Notes: a model not told the origin generated them from the sequence alone. A stretch of DNA of 64,000 nucleotides from Streptomyces sp. A012304 (GCF_026008495.1 NZ_BQUN01000106.1:58406-122405), one strand, 5' to 3'. Numbered from the stretch's first letter, positions 43,304 to 52,367 are shown. Translations and numbers: made by a program.

Positions 43304-44464
43304 ATGGTGGATGCGCTGGGTGTCGCCGTCGTCGGGTTCGGCTGGATGGGCCGGGTGCACACCCAGGCGTACACGCGCGTGCTCCACCATTTCCCGCAGC
43401 TGACCGTCCGGCCCGGACTAGTGCTGGTCGCCGAGGACGTGCCCGGCCGGGCCGAGGAGGCCGCCGCGCGCTACGGGTTCGCCGCGGCGACCCGTGACTG
43501 GCGCGAGGTCGCCGCCGATCCGCGCGTCCGGGCGGTCAGCGTCACCGCGCCGAACTTCCTGCACCGCGAGATCGGCGTCGCGATGGCCGAGGCGGGCAAG
43601 CATCTGTGGATCGAGAAGCCGGTGGGCCTGACCGCCGACGACGCCCGTGCCGTCGCGGACGCGGTCGCCGACGCGGGCGTCCAGGCGGCCGTCGGCTTCA
43701 ACTACCGCAACGCGCCCGCCGTCGAGGCCGCCCGCGAGCTGATCGCCTCCGGTGAGCTGGGCACCGTGACACATGTCCGCGTCCGTCTCCTCAGCGACTA
43801 CGCCGCCCACCCCGACGGCGCCCTGACCTGGCGCTACGAACGTGAGCGCGGCGGCAGCGGGGTCCTCGGGGACCTCGCCTCGCACGGCGCCGACCTGGCC
43901 CGTTTCCTGCTCGGCGACATCACCTCGCTGACCGCCGACACCGCGATCTTCGTCCCCGAACGCGCCCGGCCGTCCGGCACGACCGCCGGCCACACCCTGG
44001 CCACCGGCGGCGAGCCGGGGCCGGTCGAGAACGAGGACTACGTCAACTGCCTGCTGCGCTTCGCCTCCGGCGCCCGCGGCGTGCTGGAGGCATGCCGCGT
44101 CTCGGTCGGGGAGCAGAACAACTACGGCTTCGAGGTGCACGGCACCCGGGGGGCGGTGTTCTGGGACTTCCGCCGGATGAACGAGCTGGGCGTCAGCCGC
44201 GGCACCTCCTACCAGGACCAGCCCGTGAGCACGGTGTACGTCGGCCCGGGCGCGGGCGAGTTCGCCGCCTTCCAGCCGGGCGCGGCGAACGCCATGGGCT
44301 ACGACGACCTGAAGGTCATCGAGGCCTACCGCTTCCTGCGCTCCGTCGCCGAGGGCACGCCGTACGGCACGACACTCGCGGACGCCGTGCACAGCGCGGC
44401 CGTCCTGGACGCGATGTCCCGCTCCGCGCGAAGCGGGACATGGGTGGACGTGGAGCCCTCCTGA
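43304..44464 (+). CDS. Gfo/Idh/MocA family oxidoreductase
   Basis: A 386-aa NAD(P)-dependent dehydrogenase acting on a sugar or inositol. The Rossmann motif is VAVVGFGWMGRVHTQ, the catalytic Lys region WIEKPVGLT, and the C-terminal fold contains GVLGDLASHGADLARFLLG with probable catalytic Asp/His. Compared with the classical ~340-aa enzymes there is an extra segment around RPSGTTAGHTLATGGE. It is divergent from a LacI gene. Oxidation of myo- or scyllo-inositol, or of a related polyol, fits the neighbourhood but is not proven. Confidence 0.9.
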   Translation: MVDALGVAVVGFGWMGRVHTQAYTRVLHHFPQLTVRPGLVLVAEDVPGRAEEAAARYGFAAATRDWREVAADPRVRAVSVTAPNFLHREIGVAMAEAGKHLWIEKPVGLTADDARAVADAVADAGVQAAVGFNYRNAPAVEAARELIASGELGTVTHVRVRLLSDYAAHPDGALTWRYERERGGSGVLGDLASHGADLARFLLGDITSLTADTAIFVPERARPSGTTAGHTLATGGEPGPVENEDYVNCLLRFASGARGVLEACRVSVGEQNNYGFEVHGTRGAVFWDFRRMNELGVSRGTSYQDQPVSTVYVGPGAGEFAAFQPGAANAMGYDDLKVIEAYRFLRSVAEGTPYGTTLADAVHSAAVLDAMSRSARSGTWVDVEPS

Positions 44465-44576
44465 GCCTCGGGGCGCTCGGGACACTCCAGGCGCACAGGC
44501 CCCCAAGGCCTTCCAGGCACTCCAGGCTCCGGGCGCCCCACTCGCCGCCGGCGCCAGTGGCTGCCGCGACGGCCGG

Positions 44577-45608
44577 TCAGCCGAGCGGCGCGGGCGGCAT
44601 GTTGTACGGCGTCACCACCTGGATCGCCGACGGCAGCACGGGTCCCGCGGGCGGCAGCGCGCCGTGCGCCCGCATCACGACATGGCAGGCCTCGCGCATG
44701 TCCTGGCGCAGGTCGTGGTGGAGGACGGCGGACAACCGGTGCTCGCCCAGCAGACGGGTGTTGTCGTGGTCGAGGTCGTGGGCGACGAACACGGCGCACT
44801 CGCGGCCGAGGTCGGCGAAGGCCCGCAGGGTGGCGATGTTGCCGCCGCCGATGGAGTAGACCGCGCAGATCTCCGGGTCGCGTTCCAGGGCGGCGCGCAC
44901 CAGGTCGTACTGGGTGGCGTCCAGGCCCTGGCCCTCGGCGATCTCGACGAGGGCGCGCTCGGGGTGGCGGGCGCGCATGGCACCGCGGAAGCCCATCTCG
45001 CGCTCCTCCTCGTTGCGGAAGAAGCCGCTGCTGAGGCTGGTGAGCACATTGCCGGGCCGCGCGCCCAGCCACTGGCCCATGAGGTAGGCGGCGGTGGCTC
45101 CGGCGGCCCGGTTGTCGATGCCGACGTAGGCGAGGCGGGCGGTGGACGGCAGGTCGGTCACCAGCGTCACCACCGGTATGCCCGCCTCCGTGAGCCGGGC
45201 GACCGCCGCCGACACCTCGGGGACGTCCGGGGCCTTGAGGATGACGCCCTGCGAGCCGCGCCGGGCGATCCGGTCGAGGGTCCGGGCCAGCTCCCGCACC
45301 GGCCCGGTCTCACGGAAGTGGAACCGCGAGCGCAGAACGGCCGGGCGCAGGGCCGGCAGCTCGGCCTCCAGAGCGGCGCGCACGGCGGTGCTGAATCGTT
45401 CCGGCGCCTGCATCACGATGTCGACCATGAAGGTACGGCCCACCAGCCGGACCTGGGTGCGCTGCCGGTCGAGGTCGGTGATGGCCTGCCGGACCTCCCG
45501 AGCGGTGCTCTCCCGCACCCCGCCCCGCCCGTTGAGGACCCGGTCCACGGTGGCCTCGCTCAGGCCCGCCTGACGTGCGATCTCCCGGATCGGGAACGGG
45601 TGGCCCAT
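44577..45608 (-). CDS. LacI-type regulator of the inositol/sugar region
   Basis: A 343-aa LacI-type regulator. The helix-turn-helix is PIREIARQAGLSEATVDRVL, and the effector domain resembles the periplasmic inositol/ribose-binding fold. ATG 45608 is chosen for AAGGAG at proper distance; an in-frame ATG at 45668 would add a 20-residue leader without similarity. It is divergent from the SDR-dehydrogenase genes and probably represses them. Confidence 0.92.
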   Translation of the reverse strand: MGHPFPIREIARQAGLSEATVDRVLNGRGGVRESTAREVRQAITDLDRQRTQVRLVGRTFMVDIVMQAPERFSTAVRAALEAELPALRPAVLRSRFHFRETGPVRELARTLDRIARRGSQGVILKAPDVPEVSAAVARLTEAGIPVVTLVTDLPSTARLAYVGIDNRAAGATAAYLMGQWLGARPGNVLTSLSSGFFRNEEEREMGFRGAMRARHPERALVEIAEGQGLDATQYDLVRAALERDPEICAVYSIGGGNIATLRAFADLGRECAVFVAHDLDHDNTRLLGEHRLSAVLHHDLRQDMREACHVVMRAHGALPPAGPVLPSAIQVVTPYNMPPAPLG

Positions 45609-45661
45609 ACGGAGGCTCCTTGAGGGGTTTTTGATGGCTGCCTGCTGGTTGTTCGACGGGT

Positions 45662-45673
45662 TTGTCATGACAA
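45662..45673. promoter_or_regulatory. TTGTCATGACAA palindrome
   Basis: A 12-base perfect palindrome between the LacI-type gene and the SDR operon. TTTGTCATGACA here differs by one base from TTTGTTATGACA in the importer/GntR promoter at 52289-52300, suggesting one common regulator. Confidence 0.55.
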
Positions 45674-45715
45674 GAATGGCAGCGCTGTGCCCCCTCTGTC
45701 ACCGAGAGGACGACG

Positions 45716-45931
45716 ATGTCCTTGCCCTCCCCGGGCCTCGCCTTGCCGGGCCGGCCCGCTCCGGGCCTCGCCGCCTTCCGCGCCCCCGTCACGCGGGCCA
45801 CGGACCCCGCCGGCCTCCCGCCGGCCCCGTCCTCGCAGGCGGACACCGTACGGCGCGCGCTGCGCGAGGCACGCACACCCAAGACCCCGCGGGACGCGCT
45901 GAGGGCCTGCGCCGAGCGGCGCGAGAGCTGA
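45716..45931 (+). CDS. Possible small Pro/Ala-rich protein
   Basis: A 71-aa open frame (MSLPSPGLALPGRPAPG at the start, arginine-rich end) preceded by GAGAGGACG and ending 15 bases before the SDR start. Codon use fits the genome, but the first half is low-complexity. It may be a leader peptide, a small protein of unknown role, or simply an untranslated leader. I recognise no family. Confidence 0.3.
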   Translation: MSLPSPGLALPGRPAPGLAAFRAPVTRATDPAGLPPAPSSQADTVRRALREARTPKTPRDALRACAERRES

Positions 45932-45946
45932 AAGGACCGGGCCATC

Positions 45947-46723
45947 ATGGGACTTCTCGACGACAAGGTCGTCCTCGTCAACGGCGGCAGCCAGGGAGTG
46001 GGCGCCGCGATCGCGCGGGCCGCCGTCCGCGAGGGCGCGGTCGTGGCCGTCAGCGGCCGGCGTGCGGAGCCCGGCGAGGCGCTGGTGGCGGAGCTGGCCG
46101 AGGCCGGCGGCAAGGTGATGTTCGTCCGGGCCGATCTGGCGGACGCCGAGCAGGCGAAGGCCTCCGTCACCCGGGTCGTCGAGGCGTACGGCCGGATCGA
46201 CTGCCTGGTGAACTCCGCCGGGCTGACCTCCCGGGGCACGCTCCTCGACACCACGCCCGAGCTGTTCGACCAGCACATCGCGATCAACCTGAGGGCACCG
46301 TTCTTCGCCATGCAGGCCGCGGTCGCGGACATGGTGGGCCGGGGCGCGCCCGGCACGGTCGTCAACATCATCACCTCCTCGGCGCACGGCGGGCAGCCGT
46401 TCCTCGCCCCGTACGTCTCCGCCAAGGCCGGTCTGATCGGGCTGACCCGCAACGCGGCGCACGCCCACCGCTTCGACCGGGTCCGCATCAACGGCCTGAA
46501 CATCGGCTGGACGGCGACCGAGGGCGAGGACGCCACCCAGCGGGCCTTCCACGGCGCCGGCGACGACTGGCGCGAGGAGGCGGCCGCCCGGCTGCCGATG
46601 GGCAAGCTCGGCCAGCCGGACGAGATCGCCGACTTCGTGGTGTTCCTGCTGTCCGAGCGGTCGGGCGTGGTCACCGGTTCGGTGATCGACTGGGACCAGA
46701 ACGTGCTCGGCGGCCTCGACTGA
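45947..46723 (+). CDS. Short-chain dehydrogenase/reductase
   Basis: A 258-aa classical SDR. The cofactor motif is VNGGSQGVGAAIARA, the Asn of NSAGL is present, and the catalytic Tyr and Lys lie in YVSAKAGLIG. The C-terminal GSVIDWDQNVLGGLD is typical for polyol or keto-inositol dehydrogenases. It is 62 bases upstream of a MocA-type inositol dehydrogenase. A role in inositol or sugar oxidation is likely. Confidence 0.93.
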   Translation: MGLLDDKVVLVNGGSQGVGAAIARAAVREGAVVAVSGRRAEPGEALVAELAEAGGKVMFVRADLADAEQAKASVTRVVEAYGRIDCLVNSAGLTSRGTLLDTTPELFDQHIAINLRAPFFAMQAAVADMVGRGAPGTVVNIITSSAHGGQPFLAPYVSAKAGLIGLTRNAAHAHRFDRVRINGLNIGWTATEGEDATQRAFHGAGDDWREEAAARLPMGKLGQPDEIADFVVFLLSERSGVVTGSVIDWDQNVLGGLD

Positions 46724-46785
46724 CCCCCTCCTCTCCCCCGTACGAAATCCGGCTCGCACGACCCGCACCGAAGGAGCAGCACCCC

Positions 46786-47790
46786 ATGCGTATCGGCATC
46801 CTCGGCCTCGGCCGCATCGGCGCCTTCCACGCCGAGACCCTCTCCGGACTCGACGCGGTCGAGTCGCTCGTCGTCGCCGACCCGTTCGCCGAGGCCGCCA
46901 AGTCCGCGGCGGAGCGGTTCGGCGCCGAGGTCGCGGACTCCCCCGAGGCGGTGCTGGCCGCCGGGGTGGACGGCGTGGTGGTCGCCGCCGCGACGGACGC
47001 CCACCCGGGCCTGATCCTGGCCGCCGTGGAGGCGGGCGTGCCGGTCTTCTGCGAGAAGCCCGTCGCCCGCACGATGGCGGAGGGCGTCGAGGTGCTCAAG
47101 GCCGTCCAGGGCGGCGACGTGCCGATCCAGATCGGCTACAACCGCCGCTTCGACGCCGGCTTCGTCGCCGCCCGCGCCGCCGTCCGGGCCGGTGAGCTGG
47201 GCACACTGCACACCGTGCGGTCGACCACGCTGGACCCGGCGCCGCCGCCGGCCGCGTACGTCGCCGCCTCCGGGGGCATCTTCCGGGACTGCTCGGTGCA
47301 CGACTTCGACATCATCCGCTGGGTGACCGGCCGTGAGGTGAGCGAGGTGTACGCGGTCGGCGGGAACCGGGGCGCCGACTACATCAAGGAGGCGGGCGAC
47401 GCCGACACCACGGGCGCGATCCTCACCCTGGACGACGGCACGATCGCGGTGGTCTCCAACTCCCGCCACAACGCCCGGGGTTACGACGTCCGCATGGAGA
47501 TCCACGGCTTCCAGGACTCCATCGCGGTGGGCCTGGAGGACAAGCTGCCGCTGCGGTCGGTGGAGCCCGGAGTGACCTTCCCGTCCGGCGCCCCGCACGA
47601 CTTCTTCATGGACCGCTTCACCGCCGCCTACCGTGCCGAGCTCACCGCGTTCACCGAGGTGGTGGCCGGGACCCGGCCCTCGCCGTGCACGATCGAGGAC
47701 GCCCTGGAGGCCGGCTGGATCGCGGAGGCCTGCACGCTGTCGCTGCGCGAACACCGTCCGGTGACGATCGCGGAGGTCCGCTCCGCCTGA
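46786..47790 (+). CDS. Inositol 2-dehydrogenase-like oxidoreductase (IolG type)
   Basis: A 334-aa Gfo/Idh/MocA enzyme matching IolG in length. The Rossmann motif is GILGLGRIGAFHAETL, the catalytic Lys lies in CEKPVART, and the Asp/His pair is in RDCSVHDFDIIRW, as in myo-inositol dehydrogenases. AAGGAG lies 9 bases before the ATG. It would convert myo-inositol to scyllo-inosose with NAD. The neighbouring inosose-dehydratase-like gene and importer support inositol catabolism. A perfect hairpin follows. Confidence 0.9.
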   Translation: MRIGILGLGRIGAFHAETLSGLDAVESLVVADPFAEAAKSAAERFGAEVADSPEAVLAAGVDGVVVAAATDAHPGLILAAVEAGVPVFCEKPVARTMAEGVEVLKAVQGGDVPIQIGYNRRFDAGFVAARAAVRAGELGTLHTVRSTTLDPAPPPAAYVAASGGIFRDCSVHDFDIIRWVTGREVSEVYAVGGNRGADYIKEAGDADTTGAILTLDDGTIAVVSNSRHNARGYDVRMEIHGFQDSIAVGLEDKLPLRSVEPGVTFPSGAPHDFFMDRFTAAYRAELTAFTEVVAGTRPSPCTIEDALEAGWIAEACTLSLREHRPVTIAEVRSA

Positions 47791-47803
47791 CGGACGAGCA
47801 GGC

Positions 47804-47839
47804 CAAGGGGAGGCGCGCGGTCGTGCGCGCCTCCCCTTG
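47804..47839. terminator. Bidirectional hairpin terminator
   Basis: A perfect 15-bp stem (CAAGGGGAGGCGCGC and complement) with a 6-base loop between the convergent iolG-like gene and the 60-aa gene. Confidence 0.85.
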
Positions 47840-47844
47840 CCGTT

Positions 47845-48027
47845 TCACAGTGCGTAGCGGACCAGCCATTCGTCCGGGTTGTAGGTGTCGCGCGCCGGGT
47901 CGGGCACGGTGGCCGGCTTCTCCTCGACCGTGTCCTCCAGGCGGACCCGCTCCGGCAGCGTGCCGAACCGGGCGCGGCGCTCGGCCGTCGCGGTGTCCGC
48001 CGTCTGCTCCTGCTCCTCGTGCGTCAA
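47845..48027 (-). CDS. Small 60-aa protein of unknown function
   Basis: A 60-aa product ending in DTYNPDEWLVRYAL. The TTG at 48027 is chosen because GGGGAGGAC precedes it. The protein is charged with no membrane segment: MTHEEQEQTADTATAERR at the start, then acidic and Pro-rich. It lies downstream of the inosose-dehydratase-like gene after a 207-base gap. No function is known to me. The well-formed ribosome site and normal codon use argue that it is real. Confidence 0.6.
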   Translation of the reverse strand: MTHEEQEQTADTATAERRARFGTLPERVRLEDTVEEKPATVPDPARDTYNPDEWLVRYAL

Positions 48028-48234
48028 CGTGTCCTCCCCGTTTCGATGGGTCTCACCCTGAACAACGACCGCCACCGGGCCGCTGGTTCCAGCGGGCCGA
48101 CACCCGCGACGCGGGGCGTCCGCCGCCGCCGGGGGCACGGAGACAGCGAGGAGGCCGACGCGTCGGCGCCGGCCTCCAGGTGCACTTCGGTGACGTCCAT
48201 GCCACCGAGCGCGGGTGACAGCGGGTGACAGCCC

Positions 48235-49131
48235 TCAAGCTCCGCAGGAGCGCAGGAACTTGCGGGTCCGTACGGCGATCGGCAGGGGCTGGTCCGGGTC
48301 GCAGGGGTACATGTCCTGCTCGACGATCGCGAACAGCTCCACCCCGAGTCGTTGCGCCGCGACCAGCACCGACTCCAACGCCGGTACGCCGGATGGAGGT
48401 TCGCACATCACGCCACGCTGGACCGCCGGGCCGAAGGGCACCTCGTTCGCGACGACGTCGGCGAGGACCGCCGGGTCGACCTGCTTGAGGTGGAGGTAGC
48501 CGATGCGTTCGCCGTAGGTCTCGATCAGCTTGACGCTGTCGCCGCCGCAGTAGGCGTAGTGCCCGGTGTCCAGGCACAGGTTGACCAGCTCGGTGTCGGT
48601 GTCGTCCAGGAACCGTTCGACGTGCTCCTCGGTGTCGATGTGGGTGTCGGCGTGCGGGTGCACGACGATGTCCAGGCCGTACGTCTCCTTCACCTCGTGC
48701 CCGAGGCGCTCCATGCCCTTGGTGAGGTGGGCCCACTGCTCGGTCGTCAGCTCCGGCGGTTCGAGGATCTCGGCGGTCTTGTCGTCGCGCCAGAACGACG
48801 GGATGACGACCAGGTGCCGCGCGCCCATCGCCTGGGTGAGGGCGGCCACCTGGCTGACGTGCGCCCAGGTGTCCGCCCAGACGGACGGTCCGCGGTGCAG
48901 GCCCGTGAAGACCGTGCCCGCCGACACCTTCAGGTTCCGCTTCGCCACCTCGTCGGTGAGACGGGCCGGGTCGGTCGGCAGATAGCCGTACGGGCCGAGT
49001 TCGATCCAGGAGTAGCCGGCCTCGGCGACCTCGTCCAGGAAGCGTTCCCAGGGCACCTGGCGCGGGTCGTCGGGGAACCAGACGCCCCAGGAGTCGGGGG
49101 CGGAGCCCACCCGGATGCGGTCGAGGCTCAT
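48235..49131 (-). CDS. Sugar phosphate isomerase/epimerase, inosose dehydratase-like (IolE)
   Basis: A 298-aa TIM-barrel protein of the AP-endonuclease-2-like superfamily. The N-terminal GSAPDSWGVWFPDDP is a hallmark of IolE/MocC inosose dehydratases. Metal ligands are likely Glu in WIELGPYGY, His in VVHPHADTH, Asp in LCLDTGHYAY and Glu in AIVEQDM. It would dehydrate scyllo-inosose to the diketone. Its ATG lies 1 base after the stop of the ABC ATPase gene, so it belongs to the importer operon. Confidence 0.9.
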   Translation of the reverse strand: MSLDRIRVGSAPDSWGVWFPDDPRQVPWERFLDEVAEAGYSWIELGPYGYLPTDPARLTDEVAKRNLKVSAGTVFTGLHRGPSVWADTWAHVSQVAALTQAMGARHLVVIPSFWRDDKTAEILEPPELTTEQWAHLTKGMERLGHEVKETYGLDIVVHPHADTHIDTEEHVERFLDDTDTELVNLCLDTGHYAYCGGDSVKLIETYGERIGYLHLKQVDPAVLADVVANEVPFGPAVQRGVMCEPPSGVPALESVLVAAQRLGVELFAIVEQDMYPCDPDQPLPIAVRTRKFLRSCGA

Positions 49132-49132
49132 C

Positions 49133-50047
49133 TCAGGCCTTCCCTTCCCCGGTGCCCGCCACGGGCGCGGTGAGGTCCTCCTCCTCGGGGAGTTCCTCGA
49201 CGTCGACGCCGCGGACCTGCGCCAACTCGTGCTTGAGGGAGGCGAGTTCGGCGCCGCCCGCCATGTGGTTGGTCAGCTCTTCGAGGCTGACCTCGCTGCG
49301 GGAGGCGGACAGTTCCATGGTGCCCAGGCGCAGCACGCTGAAGTGGTCGCCGACCATGTAGGCGTGGTGCGGGTTGTGGGTGATGAAGATGACGCCGAGG
49401 CCCTTCTCGCGGGCGGCGGCGATGTACTTCAGGACCACGCCGGACTGCTTGACGCCGAGGGCGGCGGTCGGCTCGTCCAGGATGAGGACGCGGGCGCCGA
49501 AGTAGACGGCGCGGGCGATGGCCACGCACTGGCGCTGGCCGCCGGAGAGCGTGCCGATGGGCTGTTCCAGGTCGTCCAGGACGATGCCCATGTTGCGCAG
49601 CTCCTGGTCCGCCGTCTTCTTCATCCGCTCGATGTCCAGACGGCGGATCGGCCAGGGCCCCTTGGTCATCTCGGAGCCGAGGAAGAAGTTCCGCCACACC
49701 GGCATCAGCGGGACGGTCGCCAGATCCTGGTAGACGGTGGCGATACCGCGGTCGAGGGCCTCGCGGGGGGTGGAGAAGCGGACCGGGGTGCCATCGACGA
49801 GGAACTCGCCCTCGGTGTGCTGATGCAGCCCGGAGATGATCTTGATGAGGGTGGACTTGCCGGCGCCGTTGTCACCGAGCACGCAGGTGACCTTGCCGGG
49901 GTGGACCTGAAGGCTCACGCCGTGCAGGGCGCGGATGTTGCCGTAGGACTTGCCCGCCTCGCGCAGCTCGACGAGCGGGCGGTCCCCGTCCGGGGTGGGG
50001 GTGTCGGCGAGGATGGCGCCGTGGGTGCCGGTCTTGTCGGTCGTCAT
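49133..50047 (-). CDS. Sugar ABC transporter ATP-binding protein
   Basis: A 304-aa ATPase of the ribose/inositol-type importers. Walker A is GDNGAGKST, the signature is LSGGQRQCVAIAR, Walker B is VLILDEPTAALG, followed by FITHNPHHAY. It contains a single ATPase cassette, whereas RbsA-type proteins have two, so it would act as a dimer. It lies between the permease and the inosose-dehydratase-like gene. Overall role: energising uptake of inositol or a related sugar. Confidence 0.94.
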   Translation of the reverse strand: MTTDKTGTHGAILADTPTPDGDRPLVELREAGKSYGNIRALHGVSLQVHPGKVTCVLGDNGAGKSTLIKIISGLHQHTEGEFLVDGTPVRFSTPREALDRGIATVYQDLATVPLMPVWRNFFLGSEMTKGPWPIRRLDIERMKKTADQELRNMGIVLDDLEQPIGTLSGGQRQCVAIARAVYFGARVLILDEPTAALGVKQSGVVLKYIAAAREKGLGVIFITHNPHHAYMVGDHFSVLRLGTMELSASRSEVSLEELTNHMAGGAELASLKHELAQVRGVDVEELPEEEDLTAPVAGTGEGKA

Positions 50048-50052
50048 GGGGG

Positions 50053-51129
50053 TCACCTCCGGGTCGCCGTGCGCTGGACCCACAGATTGATCAGGACGGC
50101 GCCGAGGAGCATCACGCCGAGGAAGGCCTTGAACCAGTCGGGGTTCCAGCCGGCGTAGACGATGCCCTGCTGCACCATGCCGAACATGAACGCGCCGAAG
50201 ACCGGGCCGATCGCCGAGCCGTAACCGCCGGTCAGCAGACAGCCGCCGATGACCGCCGCGGCGATGTAGATCAGCTCCTGGCCGACGCCCTCGCCCGACT
50301 GCACGGTGTTGAAGGAGAACAGCTGGTGCATGCCGACGAACCAGGCGCCGAAACCGACCAGCATGAACAGCGAGATCTTCGTGAACGTCACCGGGACGCC
50401 CACGGCCCGCGCGCTCTCCTTGTTGCCGCCGACCGCGAAGATCCAGTTGCCGTACTTGGTGCGCAGCAGCACCCACGTGGCGAGCGCCGCGAAGACCAGC
50501 CACCACACGATGGTGATCTTCACCTGGACCCCGCCGACCTCGAAGGACGAGGCGAAGATCTGCTTGGCCTGGGAGAAGCCGTCCATGTCGCTGATGTCGT
50601 CGGTGGCGACATTGCCGGTGACGAGCTTGGTCACGGCCAGGTTCACGCCCTGGAGGATCAGGAAGGTGCCCAGGGTGACCAGGAAGCTCGGCAGTCCGGT
50701 CTTCACCAGCATCCAGCCGTTGAAGAAGCCGACCGCCAGGGAGAAGACCAGGGCGAGGATCACGCCCATCCACACGTTCAGCGTGAGCTGGTAGCTGAGC
50801 ATGGCCGCGGTGAGCGCCGAACTGATCACGGCGACACCGGACGACAGGTCGAACTCGCCGCCGATCATCAGCAGCGCCACGGGCAGCGCCATGATCCCGA
50901 TGGTCGACGACTGGTAGAGGATGTTCGCCATCGAGCTGCCGTCGCGCACCGGCGCCGCGGTGATGAGGAAGAACACGTACACGGCGACGGCGCCGAGGAA
51001 GACACCCACCTCGGGGCGGGCCAGCAGCCTGAGCACGAGGGGACGTCGAGCGGTCCGGCCGTCGGTCTCCCTGGGGCCGGGGCCCGGCGGTGTGGCCACC
51101 GCCGGTTCGGCGTGGGTCATGCTCATCAC
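50053..51129 (-). CDS. Sugar ABC transporter permease
   Basis: A 358-aa membrane protein of the RbsC type with about 8-10 hydrophobic segments and the conserved GGEFDLSSGVAVISSALTAA loop. Start codons GTG 51129 (overlapping the preceding stop as GTGA) and ATG 51126 are nearly equivalent; one AAGGG serves both. It forms the channel of the importer with the ATPase and the lipoprotein. Confidence 0.94.
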   Translation of the reverse strand: MMSMTHAEPAVATPPGPGPRETDGRTARRPLVLRLLARPEVGVFLGAVAVYVFFLITAAPVRDGSSMANILYQSSTIGIMALPVALLMIGGEFDLSSGVAVISSALTAAMLSYQLTLNVWMGVILALVFSLAVGFFNGWMLVKTGLPSFLVTLGTFLILQGVNLAVTKLVTGNVATDDISDMDGFSQAKQIFASSFEVGGVQVKITIVWWLVFAALATWVLLRTKYGNWIFAVGGNKESARAVGVPVTFTKISLFMLVGFGAWFVGMHQLFSFNTVQSGEGVGQELIYIAAAVIGGCLLTGGYGSAIGPVFGAFMFGMVQQGIVYAGWNPDWFKAFLGVMLLGAVLINLWVQRTATRR

Positions 51130-52145
51130 CGGGTGCCCTTCGCGGCGTACGCGGCGACGCTCTCGACGTTGGACTTGTCGACGAACGCCGGACCGGTCAG
51201 CACCGGCTGCTCACCGCCGCCCATGTAGTTGCCGTTGTTCTTGTAGAGCCACAGCGAGTCGATGGCCAGGTAGCCCTGGAGGTAGGGCTGCTGGTCGACG
51301 GCGAACTCGATGGTGCCCTCACTGATGGCTCCGGTCAGTTCCTTGTTGAGGTCGAAGGTGGCGACCTTGGCGCTGCTGCCGGCGTCGGACACCGACTGGG
51401 TGGCGGTCAGGGCGATGGGGGCGCCGAGCGCGATCACATGGTCGATCGACTTGTCCTTCGACAGCTTGGCGGTGATCGTCGACTTCACGGACGGCATGTC
51501 GGTGCCGTTGACGTAGAGGTTCTCGAGCGAACCGGAGAAGGTCTTCTTCACACCGTCGCAGCGCTGGGTGAGGCCGATGTTGCCCTGCTCCTGGATGACA
51601 CAGACCGCCTTCTTGGCGCCGACCTGGTTGAGCTTGTTGCCCAGGGCCTCGCCGGCGACGGTCTCGTCCTGGCCGAAGAACTCCAGCAGGCCGAGCTTCT
51701 TCCACTCGCTCACACCGGAGTTGAGGCCGACCACGGGGATGTTCGCGGCCTTCGCCTTGCTGATGACGTCCTTGAGCGCGTCGGGCTTGGCGAGGGTGAT
51801 CGCGATGCCGTCGACCTTCTGGTCGATGGCGTTCTGCACCAGGTTGGCCTGGTTGCCGGCGTTGGGGTCGGCGGAGTAGATCAGCTTGACGTTGTCCTTG
51901 GCCGCGGCGGCCTCGGCGCCCTTGCGGACGATGTCCCAGAACGTGTCGCCGGGCGACTGGTGGGTCACCAGGGCCACCGTCATCTGCGGCGTCGTGGCCT
52001 TGCCCGCGGAGGCGTCACTCCCCCCTTCCTCGGCCTTCTTGCCGCCGGAGCCGCTGGAGCAGCCCGCGAGGGTCAGGGCGACCGCCGCGGCCATGGCGAC
52101 GACCGGGGCGATTCTGCGGGAGCGGGAGGGAGAAGAGCTGTCCAT
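51126..52145 (-). CDS. Sugar-binding lipoprotein of ABC importer
   Basis: A 339-aa periplasmic-binding-protein-type lipoprotein. The signal peptide ends with the lipobox LTLAGCSS, with Cys as lipid anchor. The mature part starts with a Gly/Ser/Lys-rich linker and then the ribose-binding-like fold (VALVTHQSPGDTFWDIVRKG, NAIDQKVDGIAITLAKPDAL). It is first gene of the importer operon, divergent from the GntR regulator. It binds the sugar or inositol at the outer face of the membrane. Confidence 0.94.
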   Translation of the reverse strand: MDSSSPSRSRRIAPVVAMAAAVALTLAGCSSGSGGKKAEEGGSDASAGKATTPQMTVALVTHQSPGDTFWDIVRKGAEAAAAKDNVKLIYSADPNAGNQANLVQNAIDQKVDGIAITLAKPDALKDVISKAKAANIPVVGLNSGVSEWKKLGLLEFFGQDETVAGEALGNKLNQVGAKKAVCVIQEQGNIGLTQRCDGVKKTFSGSLENLYVNGTDMPSVKSTITAKLSKDKSIDHVIALGAPIALTATQSVSDAGSSAKVATFDLNKELTGAISEGTIEFAVDQQPYLQGYLAIDSLWLYKNNGNYMGGGEQPVLTGPAFVDKSNVESVAAYAAKGTR

Positions 52146-52256
52146 CTTTCCTGCACCTCACTGTGCGACAGGGGAACGACGGGGAAGGGGAGTCGATCAC
52201 GAGGATCCGGGGGCCCGTACCCTGGCGGTCCGGGGCTTCAGCGCTGTTGGGACGGG

Positions 52257-52367
52257 ATCCAATCCCCTGGGACGCCCGCTGTCAATACTTTGTTATGACA
52301 TCATTTCACGAGATGGTCCGAATGTAAGTACAAAGCATTGACAGAGGCGGTCCCAGGGCCCTACACC
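52257..52367. promoter_or_regulatory. Mirror-image divergent promoters of importer operon and GntR gene
   Basis: CCCTGGGAC (52265-52273) with GTCCCAGGG (52350-52358), and CTGTCAATACTTTGT (52279-52293) with ACAAAGCATTGACAG (52330-52344), all share exactly one centre. Each side contains a consensus TTGACA: minus strand at 52280-52285 with TTGGAT 17 bases on, plus strand at 52338-52343 with TACACC 18 bases on. The symmetric TTTGT sequences are the probable binding sites of the GntR protein. Confidence 0.65.

Noticed and set aside
45687..45902. Alternative 71-codon frame overlapping the candidate small protein
   Set aside because: No ribosome site, and composition is typical of a shifted frame.
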